Below, in pieces: positions 33,136-42,249 of a DNA stretch of 64,000 nucleotides. How positions within the stretch are numbered: the first letter of the stretch is position 1; every line of letters begins with the position of its first letter. Below the pieces are notes generated by a model. The model saw only the letters and a list, made by a program, of their open reading frames with translations, had not been told where the DNA came from and ran no database searches. The stretch is from Candidatus Flexifilum breve (GTDB lineage Bacteria; Chloroflexota; Anaerolineae; Aggregatilineales; Phototrophicaceae). A program made the position numbers and the translations under genes. The stretch covers positions 1,116,001 through 1,180,000 of the forward strand of contig JADKGC010000002.1 of assembly GCA_016717205.1 (NCBI GenBank). The letters run 5' to 3'.

Positions 33136-34821
33136 CTAGTCGCTGCTCAGGGTGAGCACGGCGCGCATCTGCACGCCCGTTTCGCCCAAGCGCCCATAGC
33201 TGATCGAGCTGTTGTCGACCAGCCCGGTCACGAGGCCGAGCACCTGACTGATGTCACGCGTGTCACTGGACCCGGTACGCGCGAAAATGCCCACCAACGG
33301 CGCGAGGTTGGCGCTCGACTGGTAGAGCAGGCTGTAGCTGTCCGCGACGAAATACTGAGCGGCGGCCTGCCACTGCGGGTCTTGATCCAGCCCAACGCCG
33401 GGGTTGAGCGCGGCTTCGACATAGCGGCGCGTGCCGACTGTGAAAACTTCGTCGGTCACGGCGAGCACGAATTCGATCTGATCGCCGCTGAACGGATCGG
33501 TCTCTATGCTGAGGACGATCACGGGCGTGCCGTTGACCTCGTCGAACGCGATGTCGAGGTTGTCGATGCGTTCGGTGGGCAAATCGCCGAGGATGGTGTT
33601 GAGATTGTCGCGGAGCTGCGCCGCGGTCGCCGCGTCGGTCACGTTGAACGTCAGCGCGAAGTCGAGCAGCAGCTCGGGTGACACAAGATCAAAAGCCGTG
33701 TCCGCGCCTTCCGCCGCCGGGTTGACACCCGCGTAGATCGCGTACGTCCCGTTGAGCGCGGGCAACAGCTCCCGCTGCAAGTCCAGCCCGGTCAGGCCGC
33801 GCACGAACAGTTCAATCAGCCACAGCCCGGTCTCGAACTGCGCCATGTCGGCGTCGGTACCTTGCATCGCCAGCAGTGGTTCGATTTGTGCCAACGCGGC
33901 GGTGTAGGAATCGGCGAAATTCGTGCCGAGGATGACCAGCGGCGTCCCCGCCGGGAGACGGCTGACGATACCGAGATCGAGCGGCGTGGTCATGCCGCCC
34001 GTGACATTCAACGCTTCGCCCGTGGCTGCGGTCACGGCGTCAATCGTCAGCGAGCTGCCGTCGACGATGGTGAAGCCGAACACCTGCGGCGAGACGTCGT
34101 CGAGCGCTTGCAGGATCGCGATCTCGGAAGGGCCGACATTCTCGAGCTGCGACTGCGTGAATTCGAGGATGGTGGGCGAGTCGATGTAGATCACAGCGTT
34201 GTAGTCGGCGCCGGGCAGTTGACTGATGGCGGTGGTGAACGGTTCGGCGGCGCTCAAGGCTGCGGTGACCGCTCCGCCCGCCGCAATCGCGTCGAAGCTG
34301 CTGGCGATCAGCAGCACATCGTCACGGAAGGCGAGGTGCGTGTTATCGCGCGTGCTCTCGTAGGTGGTGAAGCCGTCGCCCTGCGTCTGTTCGTAGTCGC
34401 GCGGACGGGTGACACTCTGGAAGAACGCTTCGGCGGCTTCGCGGTCGGTGAGGCTGATCGCGATCAGCGCGACCGGGTTGCGGAACTCATCCATCGTCGT
34501 CAGCGGGAGCAGACCGAACGCGGCGGTATCCCCCAGCCACGGGCGGAACAAATCCTGAAAGGTCGCCCCGGACTTGATCCCGCTCGCGACCGTATCGAGC
34601 GAACTGGTGAGTGAGAGCCCCCCGATTTCCGGCACGCGCTGGAGCAGACCATCCAGCGTACCGACAAAATCGTCGTCGGTGCGGACGCTGGCATAAATGA
34701 CGCTGCCTTCGGGGAAATACCCCGCCAATGTGGTCAGGTCAGCGACCGGAACGGCGGCGGCGGGGAGGGCAAATGCGCCGACCAACAGCAGAACCATGGT
34801 CAAAAAGAACAATTTCTTCAT
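33136..34821 (-). CDS. Secreted DUF3352-domain protein
   Basis: 561 residues with signal peptide (MKKLFFLTMVLLLVGAFALPAAA). The rest follows the DUF3352 pattern: an opening YFPEGSVIYASVRTDDDF, WLGDTAAFGLLPL near residue 94, several repeated alpha/beta units, LPALNGTYAIYAGVNP and a late LLYQSSANLAPLVGIFARTG. The family is found mainly in Cyanobacteria and Chloroflexota, has no known activity, and is probably periplasmic or cell-surface. Single gene, divergent from the glycosyltransferase. Confidence 0.88.
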   Translation of the reverse strand: MKKLFFLTMVLLLVGAFALPAAAVPVADLTTLAGYFPEGSVIYASVRTDDDFVGTLDGLLQRVPEIGGLSLTSSLDTVASGIKSGATFQDLFRPWLGDTAAFGLLPLTTMDEFRNPVALIAISLTDREAAEAFFQSVTRPRDYEQTQGDGFTTYESTRDNTHLAFRDDVLLIASSFDAIAAGGAVTAALSAAEPFTTAISQLPGADYNAVIYIDSPTILEFTQSQLENVGPSEIAILQALDDVSPQVFGFTIVDGSSLTIDAVTAATGEALNVTGGMTTPLDLGIVSRLPAGTPLVILGTNFADSYTAALAQIEPLLAMQGTDADMAQFETGLWLIELFVRGLTGLDLQRELLPALNGTYAIYAGVNPAAEGADTAFDLVSPELLLDFALTFNVTDAATAAQLRDNLNTILGDLPTERIDNLDIAFDEVNGTPVIVLSIETDPFSGDQIEFVLAVTDEVFTVGTRRYVEAALNPGVGLDQDPQWQAAAQYFVADSYSLLYQSSANLAPLVGIFARTGSSDTRDISQVLGLVTGLVDNSSISYGRLGETGVQMRAVLTLSSD

Positions 34822-35007
34822 CAGCTTGATCCTCTTTCACAAAGGTGTGAAACGTCGATTGCCGCAGTGACTCCATCATAATACGACACTCGCGCTTGCA
34901 CAGTTCCAATGAATCGTGTGAATTTGCTGACAAAACCCTTCAGCGCAACCAACCAAAGATCGTTTACACCAGGGAACGGACTCGGATGACGCAGGATCTG
35001 TCGTGGC
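34822..35007. other. Divergent intergenic region
   Basis: 186 bases between the DUF3352 gene and the glycosyltransferase. AT-richer near 34855-34935. CATAATACGA (34878) suggests a minus-strand -10, without a firm -35. Nothing else seen. Confidence 0.3.
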
Positions 35008-37340
35008 ATGGCGGAAATTCACGGCGAACACCCCGAACAACTCACGCATACCCGAACTGAGAACGAACGGACGGCGTGGCAGTCCCGCCGGGCGCGCCTT
35101 GGCCTGTTTGCTGGCCTCGTCGCGCTGATCGCGGCGCTGCTCATCCTCATCCCGCCGCCGCTCTCCGGTTACGGTTTCGTGCTCGTCCTCTTCGCCTCGG
35201 CAGCGGTCGTCTTACAACCACGGATCAACCTAGGAAAGCTCTTGAAAGCAATTTCTCTTCCACACTGGCTGCTCGCCCGCCGCAACGTCTTGGCTTCCGT
35301 TCTCGGCCTCACCGCGTTCGCGTTGATGATCGCCGCGACACTCGATTTTTACTTTGAGAACCGCTTAGCTTATCTCGACCACGGCACGCTCAAAATGATC
35401 GTCGGGGCGCTGCTGTTGGGCGCGGCGGTCAAGCTGTCGACGCTCCAACCGGCGTTGCCCGCGCTCACCACCGAACCGCTCTCGAAGGCGAACCGCTTCT
35501 GGTGGATTCCCGCGCTGCTCGGCGTGGTACTGCTCGGCGCGACCGCCGAAATCAACATGCGGCGCTTCGGCATCCCCTTCCTGCAATCGGTCAATGTGAA
35601 CGTGCAGATCGCGCTGTTCATCGCCGCGCTCGGCTTGTGGGGCTGGGGGATGGGCGGCATGCCCCTTCCGCGGCTGCCGCGCTGGAGCCGCCGCGCCGTG
35701 CTGCCGCTGCTGGCCATTCTGATCTTCGCGTTTCTCGTGCGCGCCTTTGGGCTGAACGACACCATCCGCAGCATCATCGACGAGCTGCACTTCACCGACG
35801 GCGTGCAGCGCATCTTCTGGGTGCCGGATCTGCCGATGCTCACCTCGATGAGCGGGCAAGCACCGTTCACGTGGCTGTACGCCTACACCGAATATCTGGC
35901 GATTCCGTTCACCGGGTGGACGCTCGCCGGGGTGCGCGCTCCCAGCGTGGTCTGGGGTTTGCTCGTGATCGTGCTGACGTATGGCTTGGCGCGCGCGCTG
36001 CTCGATGACCGCAAGACGGCGCTGTTGTGCGCGCTGATGCTGGCGGGCTTCGCGCCGTTCATCCATTACAGCCGCGCCGCGCTGCTGCACATCGCCGATC
36101 CGGCGGCGGGCATGATGGCGCTGCTGTTCGCGGCGCGCGCGCTGCGCTATAACCGCCGCATCGATTGGGCGCTGGCGGGCATCGGGCTGGGCTTAACGCA
36201 GTACTTCTACGAAGGGGGGCGCTTGCTCTTCTTCCCGCTGATGATCGCGTGGCTGTTTGGTTTGTTCATCCTGCAGCGGGGCAAAATGCGCCCGTTCGTG
36301 CGCGGCATCATCGTCATGTTCATCACCAGCGCGCTCGTTACCGGGCTGTACTACGCCATCATTCTCAACAACAACGAGGGGTTGAGCGAGCGCATGAATG
36401 ACTCCGGGTTGTCGCCTGAATACTGGGATAACCTATTCAACGACGGCTTCGACTGGGAAGACTTCCATACGCTGTCGATCCAGTTCACGCGCCCGTTCGC
36501 CTCGTGGGTGGCGCACCGTGACCTGAGCGCGTACTATGGCGGCTCGCAGGCGCTGATCGTCGACTACCTGATCCCGTTCTTCCTGTTCGGCGCGTTCTAC
36601 CTGTTCTGGCGTATGCCGTCGCCCATCTTCCTGATTCCGCTGTGGCTGGTCGCCACCGGGTTAGGCAATGGTCTGCTGCGCGATAACATGGTTTCGGTGC
36701 GTTATGTGCTCGTCATGCCCGCTATGGCGATCGCGATCGTCGCCGGGATTCGCTATCTGATTCCGTTCATCTGGCCGCGCCGCGCCGAGGCGCTGCCGGA
36801 AGCGGAGCGCCCGCCCGAAAACCGCCTCCGCTACGCCATTCCGGTGGTGCTGGTCGGGTTCTTCGCGGTCGCGCAGGTCGATTACTACTATGGGCCGCAT
36901 CTGGCCGAATTCAACGTACAGATTCGCGATTTCAAGCCCTACCGCGACGGCGTCGACGTGGCGCTGCGCGCGGTCGAGTGCCATCCAACACGCAGACGAT
37001 CATCGTCGGGCGTCCCGTGCATGATACGGGCGTGCCGCGCGCCTTGCTCGGTTATTTCCGCCATGACGCCGACAAAGTCGAGACCCATCCGCCGCTGCTC
37101 AGCTTCCGCCCCGATCAGATCAACCCACGCTATCTCATGTCACTGCAGCCGGGGTTGAATTATGCCTTTTTCGTCGAAGCTGATGATCAGGACACGATGC
37201 GTCTGCTGATGCGCTATCTGCCGGGGATCTCCGCGCCGCAGTTCAGCCTGACCGCCGCCATGCCCGCGCATCGGGAGTACGTGCTGCTCTTCTATCCCGC
37301 GACCGCGCCCCGCCCGGCGCCGCCTTCGGAGGGGACAAGA
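35008..37340 (+). pseudogene. GT-C membrane glycosyltransferase (GT39/ArnT-like), frameshifted and cut by poly-G tract
   Basis: Polytopic enzyme that would use a polyprenyl-phosphate sugar donor. Features: many hydrophobic spans from residue 30 on, the first large loop with the acidic DELHF motif (about 258), ARALLDDRKTALLCALMLAG, and FIHYSRAALLHIADP. Near 36976-36982 the frame shifts by one base: ...DVALRAVE stops making sense and SNTQTIIVGRPVHDTG continues in the next frame to about 37330 (VLLFYPATA). The natural stop is lost in the G-tract at 37341-37494. One missing base would restore it, so an error is likely. Acceptor unknown. Confidence 0.8.
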
Positions 37341-37494
<154 letters not shown>

Positions 37495-37555
37495 TTGCGT
37501 GAGAGAGGTTGTCCCCGAGGCCAGAGGAACATTAAAGGCGGCCGCTCATGAGGAT

Positions 37556-37592
37556 CAAAAACGGGGCAGGATCGTGCCGATCTGCCCCCGTT
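37556..37592 (-). terminator. Rho-independent terminator after rplA
   Basis: On the minus strand ACGGGGGCAG pairs with CTGCCCCGT (one extra base) followed by TTTTTGATCC. It lies about 15 bases past the rplA stop and ends the secE-nusG-rplK-rplA transcript. Confidence 0.85.
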
Positions 37593-37605
37593 CTGTTGGG
37601 AAATC

Positions 37606-38316
37606 TTACGCGTTCGCGCCGACGGTCAGGTCGAGGCGCACGCCGGGGCTCATGGTCGAAGTGAGAACGGCGCGGCGGATATAGATACCCTTCACCGCGG
37701 AGGGCTTGACGCGGTTGACCGCATCCAGCACGGCGTTCACGTTAAGCAGAATCTTGTCCAGATCGAAGCTCGCCTTGCCGACGGGGATGTGCAGGTTACC
37801 GAACTTGTCGTTGCGGAATTCCACACGACCAGCCTTGAGTTCCTGCACGGCGGTGGCCAGGTCCGCGGGCTGGACGACCGTCCCCGCCTTGGGGTTCGGC
37901 ATCAAACCGCGCGTACCGAGGATACGACCGAGACGACCGACTTTCGGCATGATGCTCGGAATCGCGAGCGTCGCGTCGAAGTCGAGGAAGTTTTCTTTCT
38001 GAATGCGGTTCATCACTTCTTCGTTGCCGATGATGTCCGCACCCGCTTCTTGGGCAATCCGGGCTTCTTCTTCGGTTTCCACGAAGACGAGCACGCGGAC
38101 GGTCTTACCGAGACCCGCGGGCAGCAGCACGGTGCTGCGGACCTGCTGGTCACTGTGACGCGGGTCAATCCCGAGGCGGAAGTGCATTTCCAGCGTTTCG
38201 TCAAACTTGGCATTCGCCATCGTTTTGACCATGCTGACCGCTTCTTTGACGGGGTAGTAGTGCTGGCGATCGAAGCTCTTCAGGGACGCTTCGTACCGCT
38301 TTCCATGTTCAGCCAT
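37606..38316 (-). CDS. rplA: 50S ribosomal protein L1
   Basis: A 236-residue ribosomal protein L1, normal length. Recognised by the opening HGKRYEASLKSFDRQHYYPVKEA, EMHFRLGIDPRHSDQQVR, TVLLPAGLGKTVRVLVF, the LGRILGTRGLMPNPKAGTV signature, and VKGIYIRRAVLTSTMSPGVRLD. Binds 23S rRNA at the L1 stalk and usually represses its own operon. It follows rplK with a 126-base gap that holds TTAACTTTACCCTTTACCC repeats. The next genes of the cluster (rplJ, rplL) are not here; a terminator follows. Confidence 0.99.
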   Translation of the reverse strand: MAEHGKRYEASLKSFDRQHYYPVKEAVSMVKTMANAKFDETLEMHFRLGIDPRHSDQQVRSTVLLPAGLGKTVRVLVFVETEEEARIAQEAGADIIGNEEVMNRIQKENFLDFDATLAIPSIMPKVGRLGRILGTRGLMPNPKAGTVVQPADLATAVQELKAGRVEFRNDKFGNLHIPVGKASFDLDKILLNVNAVLDAVNRVKPSAVKGIYIRRAVLTSTMSPGVRLDLTVGANA

Positions 38317-38442
38317 TGTTCAGTCTCCCGGTGGTGCGACGGGCACGCGCCCTCCCACCTAAGTTAAAGTTGAGTCAGTTGAAGTTGAGTCGCGCGCACC
38401 GCCTGGCGCGGCACCTTTTAACTTTACCCTTTACCCTTTAAA

Positions 38443-38868
38443 CTAGTCGACAATCTCCACGCCCATCTGCCGCGCCGATCCTTCGATCTGCTTCATTGCG
38501 GACTCGATGTCGCGCGTGTTCATGTCGTTCAGCTTGATTTCGGCAATGTCACGCACCTGCTTCTTGGTCAGCTTGCCGACCTTGACGGTGTGCGCGGTGG
38601 CCGAACCCTTGTCGATGCCAGCAGCCTTCTTGATGAGGAAGGTGGTCGGCGGGCTCTTGAGATCGAACTTAAACGAGCCATCGGTGAAAATGGTGATTTC
38701 CGCCGGAATGACTTCGCCCATACGCGCGGACGTGCGCGCATTGTATTCCTTGCAGAACGCCATCAGGTTGATGCCGTGCTGCGCCAGCGCCGGACCGATT
38801 GGCGGCGCGGGGGTCGCTTTCCCTGCTGTGATCTGCAGGGTCACGATTGCTTTGACCTTTTTTGCCAT
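38443..38868 (-). CDS. rplK: 50S ribosomal protein L11
   Basis: A 141-residue L11. Signature features: KVKAIVTLQITAGKATPAPPIGPALAQHGINLM, the N-terminal Pro-rich domain that contacts thiostrepton-type drugs, SPPTTFLIKKAAGI, and the C-terminal DIAEIKLNDMNTRDIESAMKQIEGSARQMG. Part of the GTPase-associated centre. A dispersed palindromic repeat separates it from nusG. Confidence 0.99.
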   Translation of the reverse strand: MAKKVKAIVTLQITAGKATPAPPIGPALAQHGINLMAFCKEYNARTSARMGEVIPAEITIFTDGSFKFDLKSPPTTFLIKKAAGIDKGSATAHTVKVGKLTKKQVRDIAEIKLNDMNTRDIESAMKQIEGSARQMGVEIVD

Positions 38869-39011
38869 GAGTGATTTCCCTTACTTCGACCTTGCGGGGT
38901 CTTATTTTACAACAGGCAATAGGCAGAATAAAGCCACGGTTTAGACGCCGAACAAATAAAAAGGACGAGGCATGCCTCGTCCCTACGAAAGCGCATTGCT
39001 GGTGGTTCGCT
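38869..39011. repeat. Palindromic repeat inside the nusG-rplK spacer
   Basis: The spacer holds a GGACGAGGCATGCCTCGTCC palindrome (38963-38982) followed by CTACGAAAGC, as in gaps elsewhere in the window. It must be tolerated within a ribosomal-protein transcript, and no T-run follows. Confidence 0.8.
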
Positions 39012-39683
39012 TTACATCTTCTCGACTTCGATGAAGTCGAGTTCGACGGGGGTTTCACGCCCGAAGAAGTTCACCATCACGCGGACTTTGGACTTGTCCA
39101 TGTCGATGGCGGCCACCGTGCCGGGGAAGTCGTTGAACGGCCCGCTGATGATGCGCACCTTCTGCCCGACCTTGAAGTTCACCTTGATCACCGGGCTGTC
39201 TTCCGACATGCGCTGCATGATCTGCTTGACTTCTTCCGGTCGCAGGGGCGTGGGGTCATTGCCCATGCCGACGAAACCGGTCACGCCGGGGGTGTTGCGC
39301 ACTACATACCACGAATCTTCGTCCATTTTCATTTCGACGAGAATGTAGCCGGGGAAGACGCGCTTTTCGACCGTACGCCGCTTTCCGTCCTTGATTTCAA
39401 TTTCTTCCGCCGTCGGCACAATCACATCGAAGATTTTGTCGCGCATGCCCATGGTGTTAATGCGCTGTTCGATGGCTTGGCAGACCTTCTTTTCGTAGCC
39501 GGAATAGCAGTGAACGACATACCACAGCTTCTCTTGCGAAACTTTGGGCGGCGCCAGCTCATCGAGCAGCATGGGCGCGTCGCTGTCGTCCGACGCTTGA
39601 TCGTCGAGGTAAATCGGCTCCGGATCGTAATCCGTACCGGGATCCTCGAAGGGGTTCTTCTTCTTCTCGTCTTTCTTGGCCAT
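39012..39683 (-). CDS. nusG: Transcription termination/antitermination factor NusG
   Basis: 223 residues. An acidic N-terminal extension of about 45 residues precedes the NGN domain (KLWYVVHCYSGYEKKVCQAIEQR, VFPGYILVEMKMDEDSWYVVRNTPGVTGFVG) and the KOW domain (VGQKVRIISGPFNDFPGTVAAID). Couples RNA polymerase to Rho or ribosomes. It starts 8 bases after the secE stop. Longer than E. coli NusG (181) because of the N-terminal acidic arm, which is common in this phylum. Confidence 0.98.
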   Translation of the reverse strand: MAKKDEKKKNPFEDPGTDYDPEPIYLDDQASDDSDAPMLLDELAPPKVSQEKLWYVVHCYSGYEKKVCQAIEQRINTMGMRDKIFDVIVPTAEEIEIKDGKRRTVEKRVFPGYILVEMKMDEDSWYVVRNTPGVTGFVGMGNDPTPLRPEEVKQIMQRMSEDSPVIKVNFKVGQKVRIISGPFNDFPGTVAAIDMDKSKVRVMVNFFGRETPVELDFIEVEKM

Positions 39684-39691
39684 TACGTCCT

Positions 39692-40171
39692 CTAGCGTCT
39701 ATATCCTGTCGGACGGTTCTGGGAGCGGTTGATCACCACGCCGACCACCGCCGCGATCAGCATGAAAGCAATCAAAACCACGGGGCTGTCCAACCCAATG
39801 CGGAACAGCTCGGTATACAGCAGTACGACCGCGCCCAACACCAGCGCCGTCACGATAAGCGCCACAATCACGATGATCGTCAGGCGGATGGCTTCTTCGC
39901 GGGTCGGCCAGGTTACCTTGCGCAGTTCCGAGCGCACGCCTTCGATGTATTCACGGAGGTCACCGGGCAGCCGCGTCAGAAAATTCCCTTCACGGGGCTT
40001 CTGTTCAGGTTCTTCGACTTCAGTTTTAACAGGTTTTTTCGTGGGGGCGTTCGAAATGACACGCGCCTTACCCGTTGAAGCGGAGGCGTCAGCTTTTCTT
40101 TGGAGCCCAAGACTCAGACGGCGGGGCTGGCGTCCTTCTTTTTGATCCCCTACAGTTTTATCGGCAGACAT
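39692..40171 (-). CDS. secE: Preprotein translocase subunit SecE
   Basis: 159 residues. A disordered, charged N-terminus (1-75) leads to the conserved amphipathic helix EYIEGVRSELRKVTWPTREEA (about 74-94) and a membrane span (about 95-118). Unusually a second span (about 127-148) follows, then a basic tail. Only the KVTWP region is diagnostic. Position between tRNA-Trp and nusG confirms it. The second span is not present in the minimal one-span SecE of most Gram-positives. Confidence 0.95.
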   Translation of the reverse strand: MSADKTVGDQKEGRQPRRLSLGLQRKADASASTGKARVISNAPTKKPVKTEVEEPEQKPREGNFLTRLPGDLREYIEGVRSELRKVTWPTREEAIRLTIIVIVALIVTALVLGAVVLLYTELFRIGLDSPVVLIAFMLIAAVVGVVINRSQNRPTGYRR

Positions 40172-40204
40172 GAAATACTTTCTCCTCGGCAGTTCGCCGT
40201 CCTG

Positions 40205-40237
40205 TTATAAAAACACCGCTCAGCAAAGGCGGTGTTT
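40205..40237 (-). terminator. Terminator-like hairpin between tRNA-Trp and secE
   Basis: On the minus strand AAACACCGC, 8 or so loop bases, GCGGTGTTT and then TTTAT. It probably ends the tRNA-rpmG-tRNA transcript, so secE would need its own start or readthrough. Confidence 0.75.
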
Positions 40238-40249
40238 GGGGTGTTCGAG

Positions 40250-40320
40250 CAGGAGCACAAGGATTCGAACCCTGAATAACGCTTTTGGAGAGCGTTGTGT
40301 TACCGTTACACCATGCTCCT
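40250..40320 (-). tRNA. tRNA-Trp (anticodon CCA)
   Basis: 71-base cloverleaf: acceptor AGGAGCA/TGCTCCT, anticodon stem ACGCT/AGCGT with loop CTCCAAA (anticodon CCA), T-arm GGTTCGAATCC. CCA end not encoded. Sits just upstream of secE, a common arrangement. Confidence 0.97.
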
Positions 40321-40371
40321 AATTTGCGCCATAGTTATTTTACTACGGCGTAGAGACGCGGGTCAAGTCCG

Positions 40372-40533
40372 CTACTTGGTTTCCTTGTAGAGGACATGCT
40401 TCCGCACAATCGGGTCGTACTTCTTCATTTCGAGACGGCCCTGGTCATTGCGGCGGTTCTTCTGCGTGTAATACATGTGGCCGCTTTCGGTGCTTTTCAG
40501 CTTGACCAGAACGCGATTACCCTTCTTCGCCAT
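40372..40533 (-). CDS. rpmG: 50S ribosomal protein L33
   Basis: A 53-residue L33 that begins MAKKGNRVLVKLKSTESGH and continues YYTQKNRRN...LEMKKYDPIVRKHVLYKETK, the standard rpmG pattern. It lacks the Cys pairs of the zinc form (GHMYYT where the zinc form has a CxxC), so this is the zinc-independent type. Located between tRNA-Thr(GGU) and tRNA-Trp, its usual place. Confidence 0.97.
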   Translation of the reverse strand: MAKKGNRVLVKLKSTESGHMYYTQKNRRNDQGRLEMKKYDPIVRKHVLYKETK

Positions 40534-40581
40534 CGTTCCCTACCTGTGTTTACTGTTATTGACCGTATGGAGGTGTATATA

Positions 40582-40654
40582 AGCTCCGAACGAGATTTGA
40601 ACTCGTGACCTTACCCTTACCAAGGGTACGCTCTACCGACTGAGCTATCGGAGC
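40582..40654 (-). tRNA. tRNA-Thr (anticodon GGT)
   Basis: 73-base cloverleaf: acceptor GCTCCGA/TCGGAGC, D-arm AGCTCAGTCGGTAGAGC, anticodon stem TACCC/GGGTA with loop TTGGTAA (GGT), T-arm GAGTTCAAATCTC. CCA not encoded. Confidence 0.97.
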
Positions 40655-40684
40655 AAATGCCCGCTGGTGAGCGGGTATTTCTAG

Positions 40685-40768
40685 TGGGCCGGGCAGGACT
40701 CGAACCTGCGAAGCGCGTCGCGCAGAAAATTTACAGTCTTCCCCCTTTGCCGCTCGGGACACCGACCC
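40685..40768 (-). tRNA. tRNA-Tyr (anticodon GTA)
   Basis: 84-base class II tRNA: acceptor GGGTCGG/CCGGCCC with one T-G pair, anticodon loop CTGTAAA (GTA) on a GAAGA/TTTTC stem, a long variable arm (GCGCGACGCGC) and T-arm CAGGTTCGAGTCCTG. Confidence 0.96.
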
Positions 40769-40959
40769 ATAATCTATGTGGTTGTGTAGGTTCAACTTAC
40801 CCTAAATCACACGTGCTTCTCGCAAAGCACTTGAGGTGATTATCCGTGACCATAAACAGAAAGTCAACACCAAATTCGCTGAGGGACGTGACTTTTCTTG
40901 TTTGTCGAGACCGAGGATATGAGTGTGCGCACCCTATCACGTTGTTATAGAATAATAAT

Positions 40960-41031
40960 AGCCACTAAAGAGACTCGAACTCTTAACCTACCGCTTACAA
41001 GGCGGTTGCTCTGCCATTGAGCTATAGTGGC
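40960..41031 (-). tRNA. tRNA-Thr (anticodon TGT)
   Basis: 72-base cloverleaf: acceptor GCCACTA/TAGTGGC, D-arm AGCTCAATGGCAGAGC, anticodon stem CCGCC/GGCGG with loop TTGTAAG (TGT), T-arm GAGTTCGAGTCTC. First gene of the tRNA-rpmG-tRNA string; an HNH nuclease gene ends 12 bases upstream of it. Confidence 0.96.
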
Positions 41032-41043
41032 GCATAATATTAG

Positions 41044-41583
41044 CTACCAAGTCTTGCCATCAGCATACCGCTTGCGCCGCATTAACTGACGCTTGCCACT
41101 CTTCAAGATATTGCGCCGTCGATGCGTATGCGTTAAGGCATGACAATTCGGGCAAATCAACCTCAGGTTTTCTTCCGTATTGTTGTCGGTGTCGCCATCA
41201 GCGTGATGGAGTTCAAGCGGAATAGGCTGCCCCTGCCACTGAGTCAATCCGCAGTGTTCACACTTGTGCTCACGCCGTTCTAACAACCATTTGCGCCTCG
41301 TGCTATCCGTCTTGAGTTCTGCAAGCGCCATGTTTGCAGAACTTTTGGGATCATAAACACGGCGCGCAATACAGTCATCACAATACTTGTTATGCCGCTC
41401 GCCCACTAAAGCACCGCAATGCTTACAGTGTTTTGGGCTGCGATTTAAACCCTTCGGAACACGTCCGTTCGCCTTGGCGGCACACGCCTTACCGCAAAAC
41501 GTGTTCATTCGTTTTTCGAATGGTAGCGGCTCATTACATGATACACAGTGTTTAGGGTTTGCTGCATATTCAGCGCGATCCAT
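41044..41583 (-). CDS. HNH endonuclease with zinc-finger N-terminus
   Basis: About 179 residues from the ATG at 41583 (AGGGTC upstream; the frame extends to 41619). Two N-terminal CxxC pairs (CVSC...FCGKAC and CKHC...YCDDC) look like zinc ribbons. The C-terminal HNH domain has CEHCGLTQWQG, LELHHADGDTDNNTEENLRLICPNCHA and a basic tail. This is the phage or homing-type HNH family. It stands directly upstream of tRNA-Thr(UGU), a frequent insertion point, and is lower in GC than neighbouring genes, so transfer is likely (inference). Confidence 0.9.
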   Translation of the reverse strand: MDRAEYAANPKHCVSCNEPLPFEKRMNTFCGKACAAKANGRVPKGLNRSPKHCKHCGALVGERHNKYCDDCIARRVYDPKSSANMALAELKTDSTRRKWLLERREHKCEHCGLTQWQGQPIPLELHHADGDTDNNTEENLRLICPNCHALTHTHRRRNILKSGKRQLMRRKRYADGKTW

Positions 41584-41739
41584 AGAAGACCCTGTGTGAC
41601 AATGCCCTATAGTAGCCATTTTAAAGGTGCAACCAGCGACGAAGGCGCGCTAGCAAGTTCATTGTAAAACGCGCGCGGACTGCTTGTCAACGCCCCGATC
41701 GTTGCGTATGATCATGATCAAGCGAACCGGAGAGACATC

Positions 41740-42249
41740 ATGGATCTATATACGCAGCGCCATTGGACGCAGGATGAACTGCGCGCTGAAGGGTTTAACT
41801 TCTATCACCGCAAGAAAAACGTGATCCTCGCGCGCGAACTGCCCCCACACGAAGCGCCGAAGATCATCCATGTTGAATATGATACGCTCATCGCGCCCGC
41901 CGGGTATATCATCTGCTACGACCCCGACGATGAGAACGTCCGCCCGACGATTGATCATTACCCGCAGCGCCCGGTCGAACCGGAAGTCTTTCACAGTACA
42001 CATCGCCCGTGGGACGAACAGTGGACGCCCACCGCCGCGGAAGAAGACTTACTCGCCAACGGCTGCCTCCCCTACTACAAAGTCGCGGGGGTTTGGGCGA
42101 AGCGAGTCACCGCGCCGACGCTGGTCAAATCGAATGAGAGCCTCGATGCGATTACGGTGCCAGCGGGCGGGTGGGTGCTGGTGGGCGGGAACGGCGAACC
42201 GTATTCCACCACCGACAGCGAATTCTGGGAACGCTACGAAGTGATATAG
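41740..42249 (+). CDS. Hypothetical protein, cupin-like/PGDYG-type
   Basis: 169 residues, soluble. Two similar halves are visible, each with a basic Tyr/Lys/Arg segment and a PAGG or PAGY turn (TLIAPAGYIICYDPDDENVRP; AITVPAGGWVLVGGNGEPYSTTDSEFWERY). The YK-x-A-x3-AKRV and WVLVG-NGEPY pattern resembles proteins with a PGDYG-like module that bind small ligands. No firm family assignment. It has an ACATC spacer after GGAGAG as ribosome binding site. The 3' end overlaps the convergent oxidoreductase gene by 16 bp. Confidence 0.75.
   Translation: MDLYTQRHWTQDELRAEGFNFYHRKKNVILARELPPHEAPKIIHVEYDTLIAPAGYIICYDPDDENVRPTIDHYPQRPVEPEVFHSTHRPWDEQWTPTAAEEDLLANGCLPYYKVAGVWAKRVTAPTLVKSNESLDAITVPAGGWVLVGGNGEPYSTTDSEFWERYEVI

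Noticed and set aside
37538..37545. GCGGCCGC (NotI site) next to the poly-G tract as vector contamination
   Set aside because: An 8-base GC site is expected by chance in this composition and no known vector sequence continues from it.
41044..41583. Prophage remnant at tRNA-Thr
   Set aside because: Only one HNH gene is present; no integrase, attachment repeat or phage structural gene.
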